From NCBI GenBank assembly GCA_015501595.1, contig JADNRX010000323.1:1-61458 (forward strand): a stretch of DNA of 61,458 nucleotides, written 5' to 3'. Below, piece after piece: positions 36,079 through 46,350 of this stretch (the first letter of the stretch is position 1; the number at the start of each line of letters is the position of its first letter). The notes under the pieces are model-generated. The model saw only the letters and a program-made list of their open reading frames with translations, ran no database searches and was not told the DNA's origin. The DNA is from Hymenopellis radicata. Taxonomy: Eukaryota; Basidiomycota; Agaricomycetes; Agaricales; Physalacriaceae. The translations under genes and the position numbers were made by a program.

Positions 36079-38115
36079 CTATGCTGGTAAGTCGCGAAAT
36101 GCTACGGAATTTTCTACGTAAGGTTTTAAATAGTAAGGGACCTTCGGCGGTGTGCAAAGCAAATCCTTTCTGGTGCCAAATTCTCCTCGCGACGGGGCAT
36201 CCGCTGGGTTCTCCTTCGTGTTGATGTACACTGGAGTCAGCCATATCCCGGTGTCCTGCATCTGGCTGACGATCCTCCGTAGGATATCGTTCTGTTGCTT
36301 GCCTCTGGAGTACCCTGCACGAAGCGCGCCGATTACCCCTTGGTTGTCTGAACGGATGCGTACGTGAACGTCGCGGAAACCGGCTGCCTTGAGAGTGCGA
36401 AGTGCTAGATCGATTGCGACCATCTCCGCCCAGCCTATCTCTCTGCCGTCTGACTTCCATCCTGCCTTGAACTTCCATGCCAGCCATTTTCCGTTGAGCA
36501 TGAGTCCGATGCCCCACGACGTGGATGCGTCCACAAGGAGGACAATGTCTTCGTTCGGCTCCGTAGGGACTACGCATTTCAAGCCGACGAACTCTTCTCC
36601 CAGCTTCTGCCACCACCATTCGAGATCTTCTGCCATCTCCTTCGGAATGGTATGTGAGAGAAACGCTGGCGTGCTGTCCTTGAAGCTCGCCCTGAATCTA
36701 TAGATGGACGGCATGCGGGATCGGCCTTCTTTGCAGACCAGGCAGACGTGGTTGAGGGTACCGGCTATTGACTCGGCCTGCTTCTTCGTCATCTTCGCCT
36801 TGACGACGCGGAACGGCTGAATCTTCCCTCTGTACTTGTCTTTCTTTCCCTGGGGGAGCTGTACCGTGTGCTCGACGGTATCCCAGTCGAACCCAATGTA
36901 GGTGAAGTCGGGCGCGAATGGCTTGAACTTCTCCGGCGCCCATGGCCAGCCGACCTTCTCCGCCGCCTGCCATATGATCTCGGCGTCGTAGCTGTATTCG
37001 AAGGTTCCGTCTTCCAGCCTCCTCTTCGGCCATCTGAAGAAGATGAAGTCATCTACCCATTTCAGGAGGGCCTGTACTCCCCACCGCCGCAAGATGTGGA
37101 CCATTGCGTCTGCTATGCGGCCGAAAATACCGGGCGACGAGCAACCGCCAAAGTCGAGATTCGGGTTTAGATGGACGAGAGCTCCTATGAGGGCGGCTGT
37201 GAAGCACCTCTCGCTTGGGTGTACTGGGACGTTCCTGAAGGCCGATTTCACGTCGAAGGTAGCAACCTGCGTCCCTTCGACTGCCTGCGCGACGAGCATG
37301 TAGCACTCCGAGAAGGTGCCCCATTGGCACGGGAAATCGTCCGCGTCTATCAGCGCGTTTATTGACACTGTTTCTGGATTTATCTTGATTTTCGGTTCTG
37401 ATGTCGGATTCTCGCTTTCCAGGCGCTGCGCAATCTGTTCCTTGATTTCTGGAGGTAACGGTACATGTGGAAATGAATGGTCTGTAGTAATGCGCAGTTT
37501 CGATTTCTTGCCGTCGGAAGACGGGCGCTCGATTATGTTCATTGGTGCTGTGCGGAAAAAACCTGTAGGGGAAACGCCTCAGCTTCGTGCGCGTTACTGT
37601 AGGTGCACTTGCATACCTATCTTCTCTTCGAGCTCTCTGGGGTGAAATCCCCTTGACAGCCTCCCCATCTCTATGTCTGATGCATACTGATCTTGAATGA
37701 ATTGAATGTGTTCTGGAAGCTTTGCATGGTTCGGTGGCACAGATGTGCGATCTAGCTCGAAGGCTCCCAATCCTAGGGAGAAACCTTCTCTGATACCCTT
37801 GGGGATGTCGGCGAATTCGTCGAGCACTCCCGCCAGGCGTAGCTCCTCTTCCCACGCGTCCGCCTTGAACGGCGTAACGATAGGAAAGAGGTCCTCCTCT
37901 TCCTCCTCTCCGGCGCCTCCTCCCTCCTCCTCCGCGCCCACCGCTCCTCCCCCCTCCTCCCGCCCCCTACTTGGAGCAGTCCTGCGCTCCGTGGGATCGA
38001 CTTCCACAAAGCGAGCAACTGTGGGTGAAGAAAACGTCGCAACCTTTTCCTCTGGCCTCGCGCTTGCATCCCACGTTGGAGTTGTGGCCGAGGCAGTACT
38101 GTGCGCCCTTGGCAT
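36079..38115 (-). CDS. Reverse transcriptase-RNase H of the Ngaro element, with intron
   Basis: The N-terminal part (38115 to 37617) reads PFKADAWEEELRLAGVLDEF and PEHIQFIQDQYASDIEMG. A 54-nt GT-AG intron (37563-37616) joins EEKIG to FFRTAPMNIIERP. The RT core has FDVKSAFRNVPVHP and the active-site box WVDDF. RNase H follows with LLVDASTSWGIG, IGWAEMVAIDLAL, IRSDNQGVIGAL and NPADAPSRG, giving the D-E-D-D set. The stop is at 36079-36081. The intron is a multiple of three but contains an in-frame TAA, so splicing is needed for full-length RT. The frame overlaps the end of gag by about 150 nt; the translation start is not certain. Confidence 0.92.
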
Positions 38116-39739
38116 CGACCCAGTATCCTGCGGAATTCTTGTGGCAGTGGAGACCGGGTCCTCCTGGACAGTTCTTCCAGATATGCTCCCACGATCCGCA
38201 CCAGCAGCACTTGTCCTTCTTCGCGGTACTAGCGGCTGTCGACTGGGAGCCGGCTGACTGGGAACTTGGGGCCGAGGTTTTCTGACTCGTCTGTTTCTGG
38301 CGAAAGGAAGACTGTGGCGCTGCGGCAGGTGCCGCCACCTTGGCCTTTTCCCTGCGCTCCTTATTCATCCACTCCTGCGTGTGGCAGTCCGCCCACACCT
38401 GTTGACCGAATATGGATACGTCGACTGCTAGGTTCGAGCGCCAGAAGGTGGCTAACACCGTCTCCATGTACATCTTTATCACCATGAAGCCGTGCGGGGA
38501 GTCGCTCGTCCATTCCGACTTGCTCGTGAGCGTCTTCAGGATGGTCCGGAACTGATTCGCGAGTTCCGGCCCGTCTGGCAGGTCCATGTTGCACGGCTTG
38601 CGAACGTAGTACTTCTCTACTCCGTCGCAGAACTTTCCGGAACCGTCCAGCCACGGCAGCTTGTCGAGGACCAGGTCTGAGACTCCGTTCTTCACTGAAC
38701 CTTTCTTTATCTCCATCTCTCCGGATATCGTGTTGAATCGGAGCGCGTTCGTGTCCCTGGCTAGATCGCGACGTCTGTCTGCCGCGCACGCCTCCGCGGT
38801 GAACTCTGAGAAGCGAATGGGTTCTGACCATCCGTCCGCCAGGATCTTTATCAGATATGCTGGGATGGCCGTGCTGGCTTCTGAGGATGCGTCGTCCACT
38901 GCCGCCAGTCGTCTCTTCTTTCCCGGCTCGAGGGAGGGCTCCTTGTCTGCTGCTGGGGAGCGCGCGTGTTTTGAAGACGAGGAGGCGGCTCTAGGGCTTG
39001 TTGTCTCCGCAGCCTTCAACTTCTTCTGCGAGGGGGACTTCGTCGCTTTGGTGGAGGAGCCTGAGCGCTTTCTTCGCTCGCTGAGTTTGCAGTAGCCCAT
39101 CGCGCGGAGGGCTTTGTCCAGATCCTTCTCCGAGGTGAAAACAATCGGCCCTGTATCTGCTGGGGAGATGTTCTCTACCGGCGCCTCTTCCTCGCCCGAA
39201 CTGTAGTCTGAGTCCGGTTCCGGCTGAGGCTGGGATCTGGTCGGCTGGACTGGGGGAGGCTCGCTCCGGCGCCTCTCTTCGGCCGTCTCCTCCTTCACAC
39301 GGCGAGTCGCTTTGTCCTTCAGGATCTTTAGCTCCTCCTCCAGGAGGCGAATGGTCTCCTGCTGCCCCGCGACTGCGTCCATCCTGTCCTTCTCCCACCT
39401 CGCCGTCGCTCGAGCTTCCTCGCGGTGTTCGTGGGCTAGCGCCTCCCGTAGCTGCTGCTCTCGCTTCGCTAGTTCGGGATCCAGAAACTGCTGGTTGGGG
39501 CGCTGAGGCTGGTTCTGGGCCTCCGCCCGCTCGCGGAGGATGCGTCTTCTTTCTTCCAGCGACGGGTTGGTAGCCAATGAGTCGCTCAACGACGCGGGAA
39601 AGTCGCGTTGGCGCTGCTGGAGGCTTTCTAGATGGTGGGAGGACGGAAAGAGGAAACCCGGGATCACGTGCCTGTTGCCGGCCGCGTGAAACGTCGCCCC
39701 GATTCCCCCTACCCGCGCCAGCCTCCTCGGGGCTCCCAT
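37967..39739 (-). CDS. Gag-like ORF1 of the Ngaro element
   Basis: 590 residues. The ATG is the first base of the element, inside repeat A1. It has a long polar coiled region (ERRRILRERAEAQNQ to about residue 165), an acidic/serine-rich middle and a conserved LPWLDGSGKFCDGVEKYYV block. Near the C-terminus there are two Cys/His knuckles, CCWCGSWEHIWKNC and CSLCGSRSHGAQDC. It probably packages element RNA. Intact, in one frame, and overlapping the start of the RT frame. Confidence 0.9.
   Translation of the reverse strand: MGAPRRLARVGGIGATFHAAGNRHVIPGFLFPSSHHLESLQQRQRDFPASLSDSLATNPSLEERRRILRERAEAQNQPQRPNQQFLDPELAKREQQLREALAHEHREEARATARWEKDRMDAVAGQQETIRLLEEELKILKDKATRRVKEETAEERRRSEPPPVQPTRSQPQPEPDSDYSSGEEEAPVENISPADTGPIVFTSEKDLDKALRAMGYCKLSERRKRSGSSTKATKSPSQKKLKAAETTSPRAASSSSKHARSPAADKEPSLEPGKKRRLAAVDDASSEASTAIPAYLIKILADGWSEPIRFSEFTAEACAADRRRDLARDTNALRFNTISGEMEIKKGSVKNGVSDLVLDKLPWLDGSGKFCDGVEKYYVRKPCNMDLPDGPELANQFRTILKTLTSKSEWTSDSPHGFMVIKMYMETVLATFWRSNLAVDVSIFGQQVWADCHTQEWMNKERREKAKVAAPAAAPQSSFRQKQTSQKTSAPSSQSAGSQSTAASTAKKDKCCWCGSWEHIWKNCPGGPGLHCHKNSAGYWVDAKGAQYCLGHNSNVGCKREARGKGCDVFFTHSCSLCGSRSHGAQDCSK
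39579..39739 (-). repeat. Split direct repeat A1
   Basis: The 5' terminal repeat on the element's coding strand, equal to A2 at 34317-34482. Gag begins at its outermost base. Confidence 0.9.
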
Positions 39740-40577
39740 ATCCCTCCTCTGTATCTAACCGGGGCGATTGATTCAGGTTGTACGTCGATTTCGGATCCAA
39801 CGTATGTCCGCCGCGTCTAATGATGCCGTGCTCTGCCCGTACTCACACATTATGCAGATCAAAGTCGCTTCAGACTTTTACGCAAACTACAATGCGACCA
39901 TATTGGATTGCGCGACCGTTACAATTGGGAAGCGCGCCTTATTTGGGCCTAGCGTATCACTGTACCCCGCTACCCACGGCATCAGCGTCAATCTGGCTTG
40001 GAACGCGCGAATGAGATAACCATCGGCGGCGATTGCTGGATTGGAGGCGGAGGTAAACTTTGGCATTACTTATCCCTGCGACACATCGACTTACAAGCTC
40101 TGAATCTAGCGAATATCCAAGCTGGCGTCACGCTTGGTCAGGGATGCACCGTTGACGCAGGCGCCGTCGTTACGAAGAATTTCCCAGATTGGTCAGTGTG
40201 TCTGCGTCTTGCTCACCGGATGTGCGCTCACTGCGACTTGTTGCTCCAGGAGTGTCGTCGCCGGTAATCCTGCGCGATTGATCAAGGTTGTACCCGAGGA
40301 GGAGCGAGGATCTGAATGGGATCCTGCCACGGCGACCGCGAATTAATGTGTTCGGTAGAAGGAGAATCTACGCCTTTGAAAATCTTCCCGTTAAAGTTCT
40401 CGTGCCACCGGGGCTCCTCTCCACCACCTCCTCCCGCACCCGCCCCGCAAGAATACACACACCCTTCGATATCGTCCGTCCCCGAATTCTTCCCTTCGTC
40501 ATTTCATCCTCGCTACGTCTACTCCGGGGAAGACGCGTACATGTGCGCGGCCTGTCGAGATTGGCAACCAGCCGTCC

Positions 40578-40898
40578 TTGGACGAGACTCGAGACGACGA
40601 TGACGACTCCGCACCGCTCTACGCCGCCACCCACCTCCGGGGCGCGTATGATTCCCAGTTTGATTTGGATGGAGGCCTCTGCGATTTCGAGGGCTTTTTG
40701 GAGAGAGATGTGGATGTATTCGTTAGGGAGGAGGAGGACGACGAGCCCAAGCATGATTTGGACGAGAATAGCGTGGAGAAGAGCCAGGAGGACGACGAGG
40801 ATGAGAGTACGGCGTTTGGGAGGTGGTTTAATCTCCCTAGGAGGAGTGCCAGTACGACTGGGAGCGGTGGTGGTGGAAATTGGTTTGGAAGGCGCTGA
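40578..40898 (+). CDS. Acidic hypothetical protein, possible last exon
   Basis: A frame of about 106 residues with a D/E-rich body (DETRDDDDDSAPLYAATHL, DEDESTAFGRWFNLPRR) and a glycine-rich end (GSGGGGNWFGRR). The preceding proline-rich stretch (SPPPPPAPAPQEYTHP, near 40400-40470) could be an upstream exon. No family is recognised. It directly follows acetyltransferase copy 2, and I saw no counterpart after copy 1. Low confidence that it is expressed. Confidence 0.35.
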   Translation: MDETRDDDDDSAPLYAATHLRGAYDSQFDLDGGLCDFEGFLERDVDVFVREEEDDEPKHDLDENSVEKSQEDDEDESTAFGRWFNLPRRSASTTGSGGGGNWFGRR

Positions 40899-41218
40899 CG
40901 CATTTGAATGTAAGTTCAATGGTTTGATGCACAAGTCGATACCGCGATGGGATGAGACCGAGTACTTTGCGGCTGGTGCTACGTCTCATTAATGCTCCGT
41001 AGGCGACGCGAACTCGTGCTCTTCTGTCGCTACCTTTACTAACATACTACATGCATGTCAACTCTAGTCATAGATCTTTCTTTGAAGATCCATCAAGAGC
41101 CCTCCCGGTCAGTGAACTCCGGGAGGGAGGTGGCCACTACTAGACTTTAGTATCGTGTCCGCCACAGGATTCAGGAATCAAAAATGATCAAGACACTCGG
41201 GTGCATGCTCAAATCAAA

Positions 41219-41370
41219 TGTGGCGCAATTTACATTCCTTGATCAAGTAGGCAAAACAACATTTACCCGGGAATGGCATATGCATTAAGGGGGAATTGAA
41301 CCCCCGACGCGTCGAGAACTTTAACGGAAAGGTCCTGATGGCAACAAGTTGTTTCGCCAAAATAAAATTG
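41219..41370 (-). repeat. tRNA-headed SINE-like repeat, copy C
   Basis: On the minus strand it has TTGTTGCCATC, then a perfect T-arm (GGGGG TTCAATT CCCCC) containing the B-box GTTCAATTC, and a tail of about 55 nt ending AATTGCGCCACA. Confidence 0.62.
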
Positions 41371-41490
41371 TAGTCTCTTGTTTTACTTATCATCACATTG
41401 AAATTAAAAGAATGTTGAGCTTCAGGGAGGAATGCAAAGGCGCCCTTCTTCTTCTAGGAATTAATACTTGTCAAAGTAAATGGTTGAGTG

Positions 41491-41640
41491 TGTAGCGCAA
41501 TTGACATCAATCGAGTTAAAAATTGGCATTTGTGAAGAAGGAAGGAATCATGCATTTGGGGAATTGAACCCCAGGCGGTCGACTCTGGTGAGAATGCACA
41601 CCCCCCCCCCCCGCGGGGGTTACCGCTACCTTATTAACAC
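41491..41640 (-). repeat. tRNA-headed SINE-like repeat, copy D
   Basis: On the minus strand it starts GTGTTAATAAGGTAGCGG, close to copy A. It has a perfect T-arm (TGGGG TTCAATT CCCCA) and ends CAATTGCGCTACA. A 13-base G run (C run near 41602 on the plus strand) interrupts the anticodon region. Confidence 0.62.
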
Positions 41641-42670
41641 TCAGTGAAGCCCTATTGTGTTGGAGGACGTGACTTGGGCATCGTACTTGATTAAGTACCC
41701 ACTTCCACAGCACCATGAAGTTTGACAATGCTAATGCATGCTTCGTCCTCTTACTTGCGGTCCCATAGAGCTGGTATCAGCTGGAATATCGCCCACTCCG
41801 TAATCTAGGAGTTCTACATCCCAATAAGCGAGGCTGTTCGGGACTCGAATCCGCCATTTAGAGCAAGTTCGGTATAACCGGGTGAGGGGAAGGAGCTTAG
41901 CAGAGCGAATGACTCTGAGATGACCCGATAGTTACCGACGGGCCGCGAGGGGTGTACAGGTGCTTGGGACGCACAGGAGAAAGACCTTGAGTGTATATTG
42001 AGCATATACAACGAGAAGACAAGCACGCGCGAAGACAGCGATGGCCGTAGATGGCAGCCAAACACCATGAGACGATGAATATTTTCATGCTGGTAAGACA
42101 CATAGTAACGAGTCTTACACTCGGAGACTTTGAGTACCTTCATTGTCTACGGAAAGGAGGACCCGTTGACCCAACCGTTGAGCGTTCCAATACTGAGATG
42201 TTGCCAATAAGCAGCGTGAAGGTCGTCCGCATGACGATGGCAAATACAGCACAGTCGCGTCGTGGAAAGTCATCAGAGCTTCGGACAGACATCGCCCAAC
42301 GCCGCCTACATGTCGTCTTCTTTCAAAACGCGTCGAATCGCCTATGCTATGTATGGAGTTCAACTATTGAAGTAAGAGCCGCCGTATGAAGAGTACAAAC
42401 AGGACTAGCCGTTGGTTCCGTGGCTACAAGTCTGACTAAAGTGTTCTTTACCTGAGCCAGCCTGAGCTTTCAGCGCATGATCCACCCGAGCGTTCTGATT
42501 AATGGTCGGTGCGGGGGCCAATCACAATGATTCACATTCGACCCCGCGCCCGGCAAAAGCATGCCGGTCCGATCGTCGCATGTGATTTCCACTCGCCGAT
42601 CACCTGTTTAAATTGACCTCCGTCACCGCTGCCAGACTACTCTTACTCCTACTACCACCACTCTTCCGAT
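41641..42670. other. Gene-poor stretch and thiolase promoter region
   Basis: No protein block is recognised. The last 150 bp before the thiolase start are pyrimidine-rich (ctcttactcctactaccacc), like a fungal core promoter or 5' leader. Confidence 0.4.
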
Positions 42671-44036
42671 ATGCCCTCTGCAGCCCGCAACGCCCTTCTC
42701 GAAAAAACGTCCCGATGATGTTGTCATCGTTAGCGCGCTCCGTACAGCGATAACCAAGGTCAGCCAGTCTCTGCATTCAGAATTCAATAAAGGAGCTCAC
42801 CTATTGTCCAGTCTAAAAAAGGCGGATTCAAGGACACTCGTCCCGAGGAGATGCTCACCCACGTCTTGCGCGCCGTCTACACCCGTTCAAATCTCGATCC
42901 CGCCCTCATTGAAGATATCGCTGTCGGTAATGTCTTGCCTCCCTCGGGTGGTGCATCCGCTGCCCGGATGGCAGCGCTCGCCGCGGGTATACCGAACACC
43001 AGCGCAATCAATACGGTGAACAGGCAATGCTCCAGTGGACTGAGTGCCGTCAACCAAATTGCGAACGAAATCAGGACGGGACAAATTGACATCGGAATCG
43101 GCAAGTACACGTCCACGATAGTTTTTCACGTCACTAACTATCAACAGGCGCCGGTGTCGAGTCCATGACCTTTGGATTTGGCGCAGCCGCCATGGCTGAT
43201 GGCTACTCCGACCTTGTCCTCGAGAACCAAGAAGCCGCCGACTGTCTCCTTCCGATGGGTATTACCTCTGAGAACGTTGCCGCGTCCTTTGGCGTCACAC
43301 GCGCTGCTCAGGATGCATTTGCCGCCGAGTCTTTCCGTCGCGCATCTGCCGCAAACAAGGCTGGCAAATTCCAAGCTGAAATTGTCCCAGTGAAGGCGAA
43401 AGTCATTGATCCGAAGACCGAGAAGGAAGTAGAGATTTTGGTGGATCGTGATGATGGCATCCGGGACGGTGTTACGGCGGAGAGTCTAGCCAAGCTGAAG
43501 CCCGCATTCAAGAAGGACGGAACGACACACGCTGGCAATGCATCCCAGGTTTCTGACGGAGCATCCGCCGTTCTCTTGACGCGTCGTTCGCACGCACAGA
43601 AACTCGGTCTTCCTATCATCGGCAAGTTTGTCGCTGCCAGTGTGGTTGGCGTACCTCCCAAGGTCATGGGCATTGGTCCGGCCTACGCTATCCCGAGAGT
43701 GCTTGAAAAGACGGGTCTGAGCAAAGACGATGTTGACTTTTGGGAAATCAACGAGGCGTTCGCGAGCCAGGCGGTGTATAGTGTGCAGAAACTTGGCCTT
43801 CCGTTTGAGAAGGTCAACAAGCACGGTGGTGCCATTGCCTTTGGGCACCCGCTAGGCGCGAGTAAGTTTTCTTTGTCTGTGAGATAATATATACTGATTC
43901 GCTTTGCCCAGCTGGCGCTCGTCAAATAGCGACTGGGTTCAATATCGCGAAGCAGTATGACGAAAAGGTGTTCGTAACAAGTATGTGTATTGGATCCGGC
44001 ATGGGGATGGCTGGTGTGTTTGTTAACGAGCAATGA
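42671..44036 (+). CDS. POT1: 3-ketoacyl-CoA thiolase (peroxisomal type)
   Basis: Catalyses the last step of beta-oxidation, cleaving 3-ketoacyl-CoA with CoA. It starts MPSAARNALLEK and continues RPDDVVIVSALRTAITK, SKKGGFKDTRPEEMLTHVLR and SGGASAARMAALAAGIPNTS. The acylated cysteine is in NRQCSSGLSAV. Later EINEAFASQAV, HGGAIAFGHPLGA and the second cysteine in TSMCIGSGMGMAGVFVN complete the active site. Introns lie at about 42762-42809, at 43101-43147 (GC-AG) and at about 43861-43910. Six A residues at 42702-42707 are one too many for the frame, so either the run is miscalled or the gene is broken after 12 codons. No PTS2 signal is evident in the first residues. Confidence 0.93.
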
Positions 44037-44678
44037 ATGATATCTTAATGTATGTACCTTGAGGTGTAAGCCTTGTAGCTAATGTTATCTTGTATTCAAC
44101 TTTCTCTGCCCACTGTTTTCTGCCCAGTTTTCAGGGATTGCCCTCGTCCAAGTTTGTTGTCCAGTGTTGGACTGACCTCAGCCCGCAAGGGCACGTCTTG
44201 TTAACACTCATGCAGTCTTTGCAGCGTGGCGTCTGGAATGTCACGGTCGCTATTGAGCATTCACTTGGGGTATACAGGCAAATTAGGTATGTAGCCAAGT
44301 ACATAAAAGTGTCTGTAAAATAAACGAAATCAAAAGGGCGGCTCTGAACTCGGGCTCTCCACGTCGTAATCGTGATCGTTGCGTCAAGGTTGTCACGTTC
44401 TTCTTTCCTCTTTTTGACTTGCATCATCTGCAGGCCATCTGTACTGCGTCCTCCGGGGCCTATTTTGCTGTGTTCTCAGCTCGTCCGCGACGAGGACCAC
44501 TTTTGCTGGTCATCATTGCCGCATCGAAGCAACGCTCCAACTCCCCTACCCCGCCTCGCGAGTCTAATACAATTTTCTCCATCCAGTGCTCACGGTTGTC
44601 ATCAATCTGATTGCATCGCATGTACATCCACACAATGACAATATGCCGTCACGACCAAGTTCTTAGTTCTTCCCCGCC

Positions 44679-46257
44679 ATGGACACCGACGGCTGGCAGT
44701 CAGACGGTCGGGTTTGTCACCTTGCATGCTGTCGTGTACTGATAAATACTGCTATTCCAGATGAACACAGCACGGAATGGCGCGGCCCGACTGCTGTGCG
44801 GATCTACGACGGCGTATCCTTCCTCGGATTCTTCGCGCTCTTGCTTACGCTCCTTCCCGCGACTCTTTCAAAGCCCGTACACCGCACGCGCCCCTGGTAT
44901 AGCTTCATAGCTTCCTGGATGGTCTTTGCCTTTTCGTTCCTGCTGCTGGTCAACAACCAGATTGAGGACACTCCCCATTTTGGGACATGCGTTCTGCAGA
45001 TGGTGATGGTGTATAGTTCGCCTGTGCTGTGAGTTTTCGAATACTTGCTTCGATGTGAATTGTGTTGACGATGTAGACAGAGTGGGGACCACAGGCGTGG
45101 CATTTATCATGGATGTATGTCTTTCGACAATAAGCAGTAACTACCGGCGCCTAACATGATTGGACTTTGGACAGACGATTTATACTTTTCGCGGTCTCGT
45201 ATTAGGGACGACCAACTCTTCGCATGTTTACCGGGACCTTGTACGTCTGCTCGGTCTCTCAAGGATTGCAAACGGGGGGTTGATGAAGACTTCCCAACGT
45301 AGATGATAATCATGCCTTGGGTCCTTTGGATACTCATGATCATGGTTACATTGTTCGTCAGTAACTTCAGCCTTTACGGTTTAATTCGTGCTGATTGTGA
45401 CTCCAGCTTATCGGGAAGCCGGAGCAAATACAACGCGACTCAACACATATGTTCTGCCACAGTACGAGCAGCGCGCAGTACGTCCGCATCAGAGCGGTTG
45501 GAACAGAACTGATATGTTTGCAGATTGATTGTAACGCTGTGCATGGCTTTCCCCCTTACTGCGGGTTGTATCGTCCTGGAACGTACGGCAAGCCACTTAC
45601 TCAATCTGTATCTAAACTAAACTGTTCTAGTTTACTTGGTGTATTTTCTCTATCGCAACTGGGTTGCGTTTCGCATCTATATTTCCGATCAAGGAGGGAC
45701 ACGGCAGCATCGTCAGTCGGTGTCGATGATGGTCCGCCTCGCTGTTTTTACAACGATGCCGCTGATTGCACTGGGGCTGGCCGCATTCATCGCGGCGCAT
45801 GAACGGGAATCAACGGCGCTGTGGAATATTCTTTTAGCATCGGGTACTGGCCACCTCCACTGAATGTTACGTTAAGCTAATCGTCCTGGTAGTTCCAATC
45901 ACGGCAGCGCTCTCATTCGGCACGCAGAAGGTATGTGAGCTCCCCCCCAGTATACGATCAAATCTTACTGATGAACCGATGCAGGATATTCTCCAATTTT
46001 ATAATCCTAGACATCGACCGGAGGAGGACGAAGACGAGGACTCCCTAATACGATATAAACCCGTTCGATCGCCGCCACCCGGTTCGGATTGGGCCTCTCG
46101 CAGGCCAAGTCAGGCTGGGATGCGAGAATTAATTATATCCCCGGCTTCGTTAACGCGGCACGAGATGAGTCGCTCGACACCGAGAATGGATATTCGTGCG
46201 AAACACTGCTCGACTTCGAGTTCCATTCCTGTGTTCGTTGTGCCCTCCAGTGCTTAG
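44679..46257 (+). CDS. Multi-span membrane protein, receptor-like
   Basis: It starts MDTDGWQSD. Hydrophobic segments are spread over several exons: VSFLGFFALLLTLLPATL, WYSFIASWMVFAFSFLLLV, VGTTGVAFIMD, MPWVLWILMIMVTLFVS, YLVYFLYRNWVAF, AVFTTMPLIALGLAAFIA and LIVLVVPITAALSFGT. This gives about seven spans. The cytoplasmic-type tail is acidic and then basic/serine-rich (HRPEEDEDEDSLIRYKPVR) and ends at 46255-46257. The layout recalls a large agaricomycete family of putative seven-span receptors, but no ligand-binding or G-protein motif is visible. Exon joins between about 45030 and 45640 are uncertain. Confidence 0.6.
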
Positions 46258-46350
46258 TTCATGGTACATACTTCTTGGTCTTTCATTCGTGAATACTTAT
46301 TTTATTACGGACACAGTATTTATGCGTTTACGTTTCGAACGATGTTCCTC

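Larger units (their letters stand above)
34013..39739 (-). mobile_element. Ngaro/DIRS-type tyrosine-recombinase retrotransposon
   Basis: Coding strand is minus. Gag, RT/RNase H and tyrosine recombinase follow each other, framed by split direct repeats. A1 (39739-39579) recurs as A2 (34482-34317). B1 (34687-34483) recurs as B2 (34219-34013). A1 is at the 5' end, and the order at the 3' end is B1, A2, a 97-bp unique spacer (34220-34316), B2. The A2/B1 junction reads CTCCCAT next to TTCACGTC, the same bases that form the two outer ends. This fits a circular intermediate. Comparison with acetyltransferase copy 1 shows a clean insertion in an intron with no target duplication, as expected for recombinase integration. 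Confidence 0.95.
33780..40346 (+). pseudogene. O-acetyltransferase copy 2, interrupted by Ngaro and deleted
   Basis: Exon 1 (33780-33998) starts MSSYVPPPPCATNNG and ends IEPP, as in copy 1. Intron 1 holds the 5.7-kb element at 34013-39739. Downstream exons resume near 39778 with LYVDFGSN and continue IKVASDFYANYN to SLYPATHGISV. Ten bases present in copy 1 are then missing near 39990: copy 1 reads AGCGTCAAAGAGCGTCAA, copy 2 only AGCGTCAA. This looks like slippage between two AGCGTCAA direct repeats and shifts the frame right after the catalytic histidine. The last exon (VVAGNPARLIKVVPEE) and stop (40344-40346) remain. No functional product is expected. Confidence 0.88.
30961..40350. repeat. 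Segmental duplication, unit 2
   Basis: It begins at 30961 and holds F-box copy 3, the shared upstream tract to about 33026, then (skipping 24116-25342 of unit 1) the shared tract from about 33053 and acetyltransferase copy 2. The last is interrupted by the Ngaro element at 34013-39739. The offset to unit 1 is about 8.9 kb, in direct orientation. Confidence 0.88.

Noticed and set aside
41590..41615. Long C run as a biological signal
   Set aside because: A homopolymer inside a SINE-like copy, most simply a slippage or sequencing artefact.
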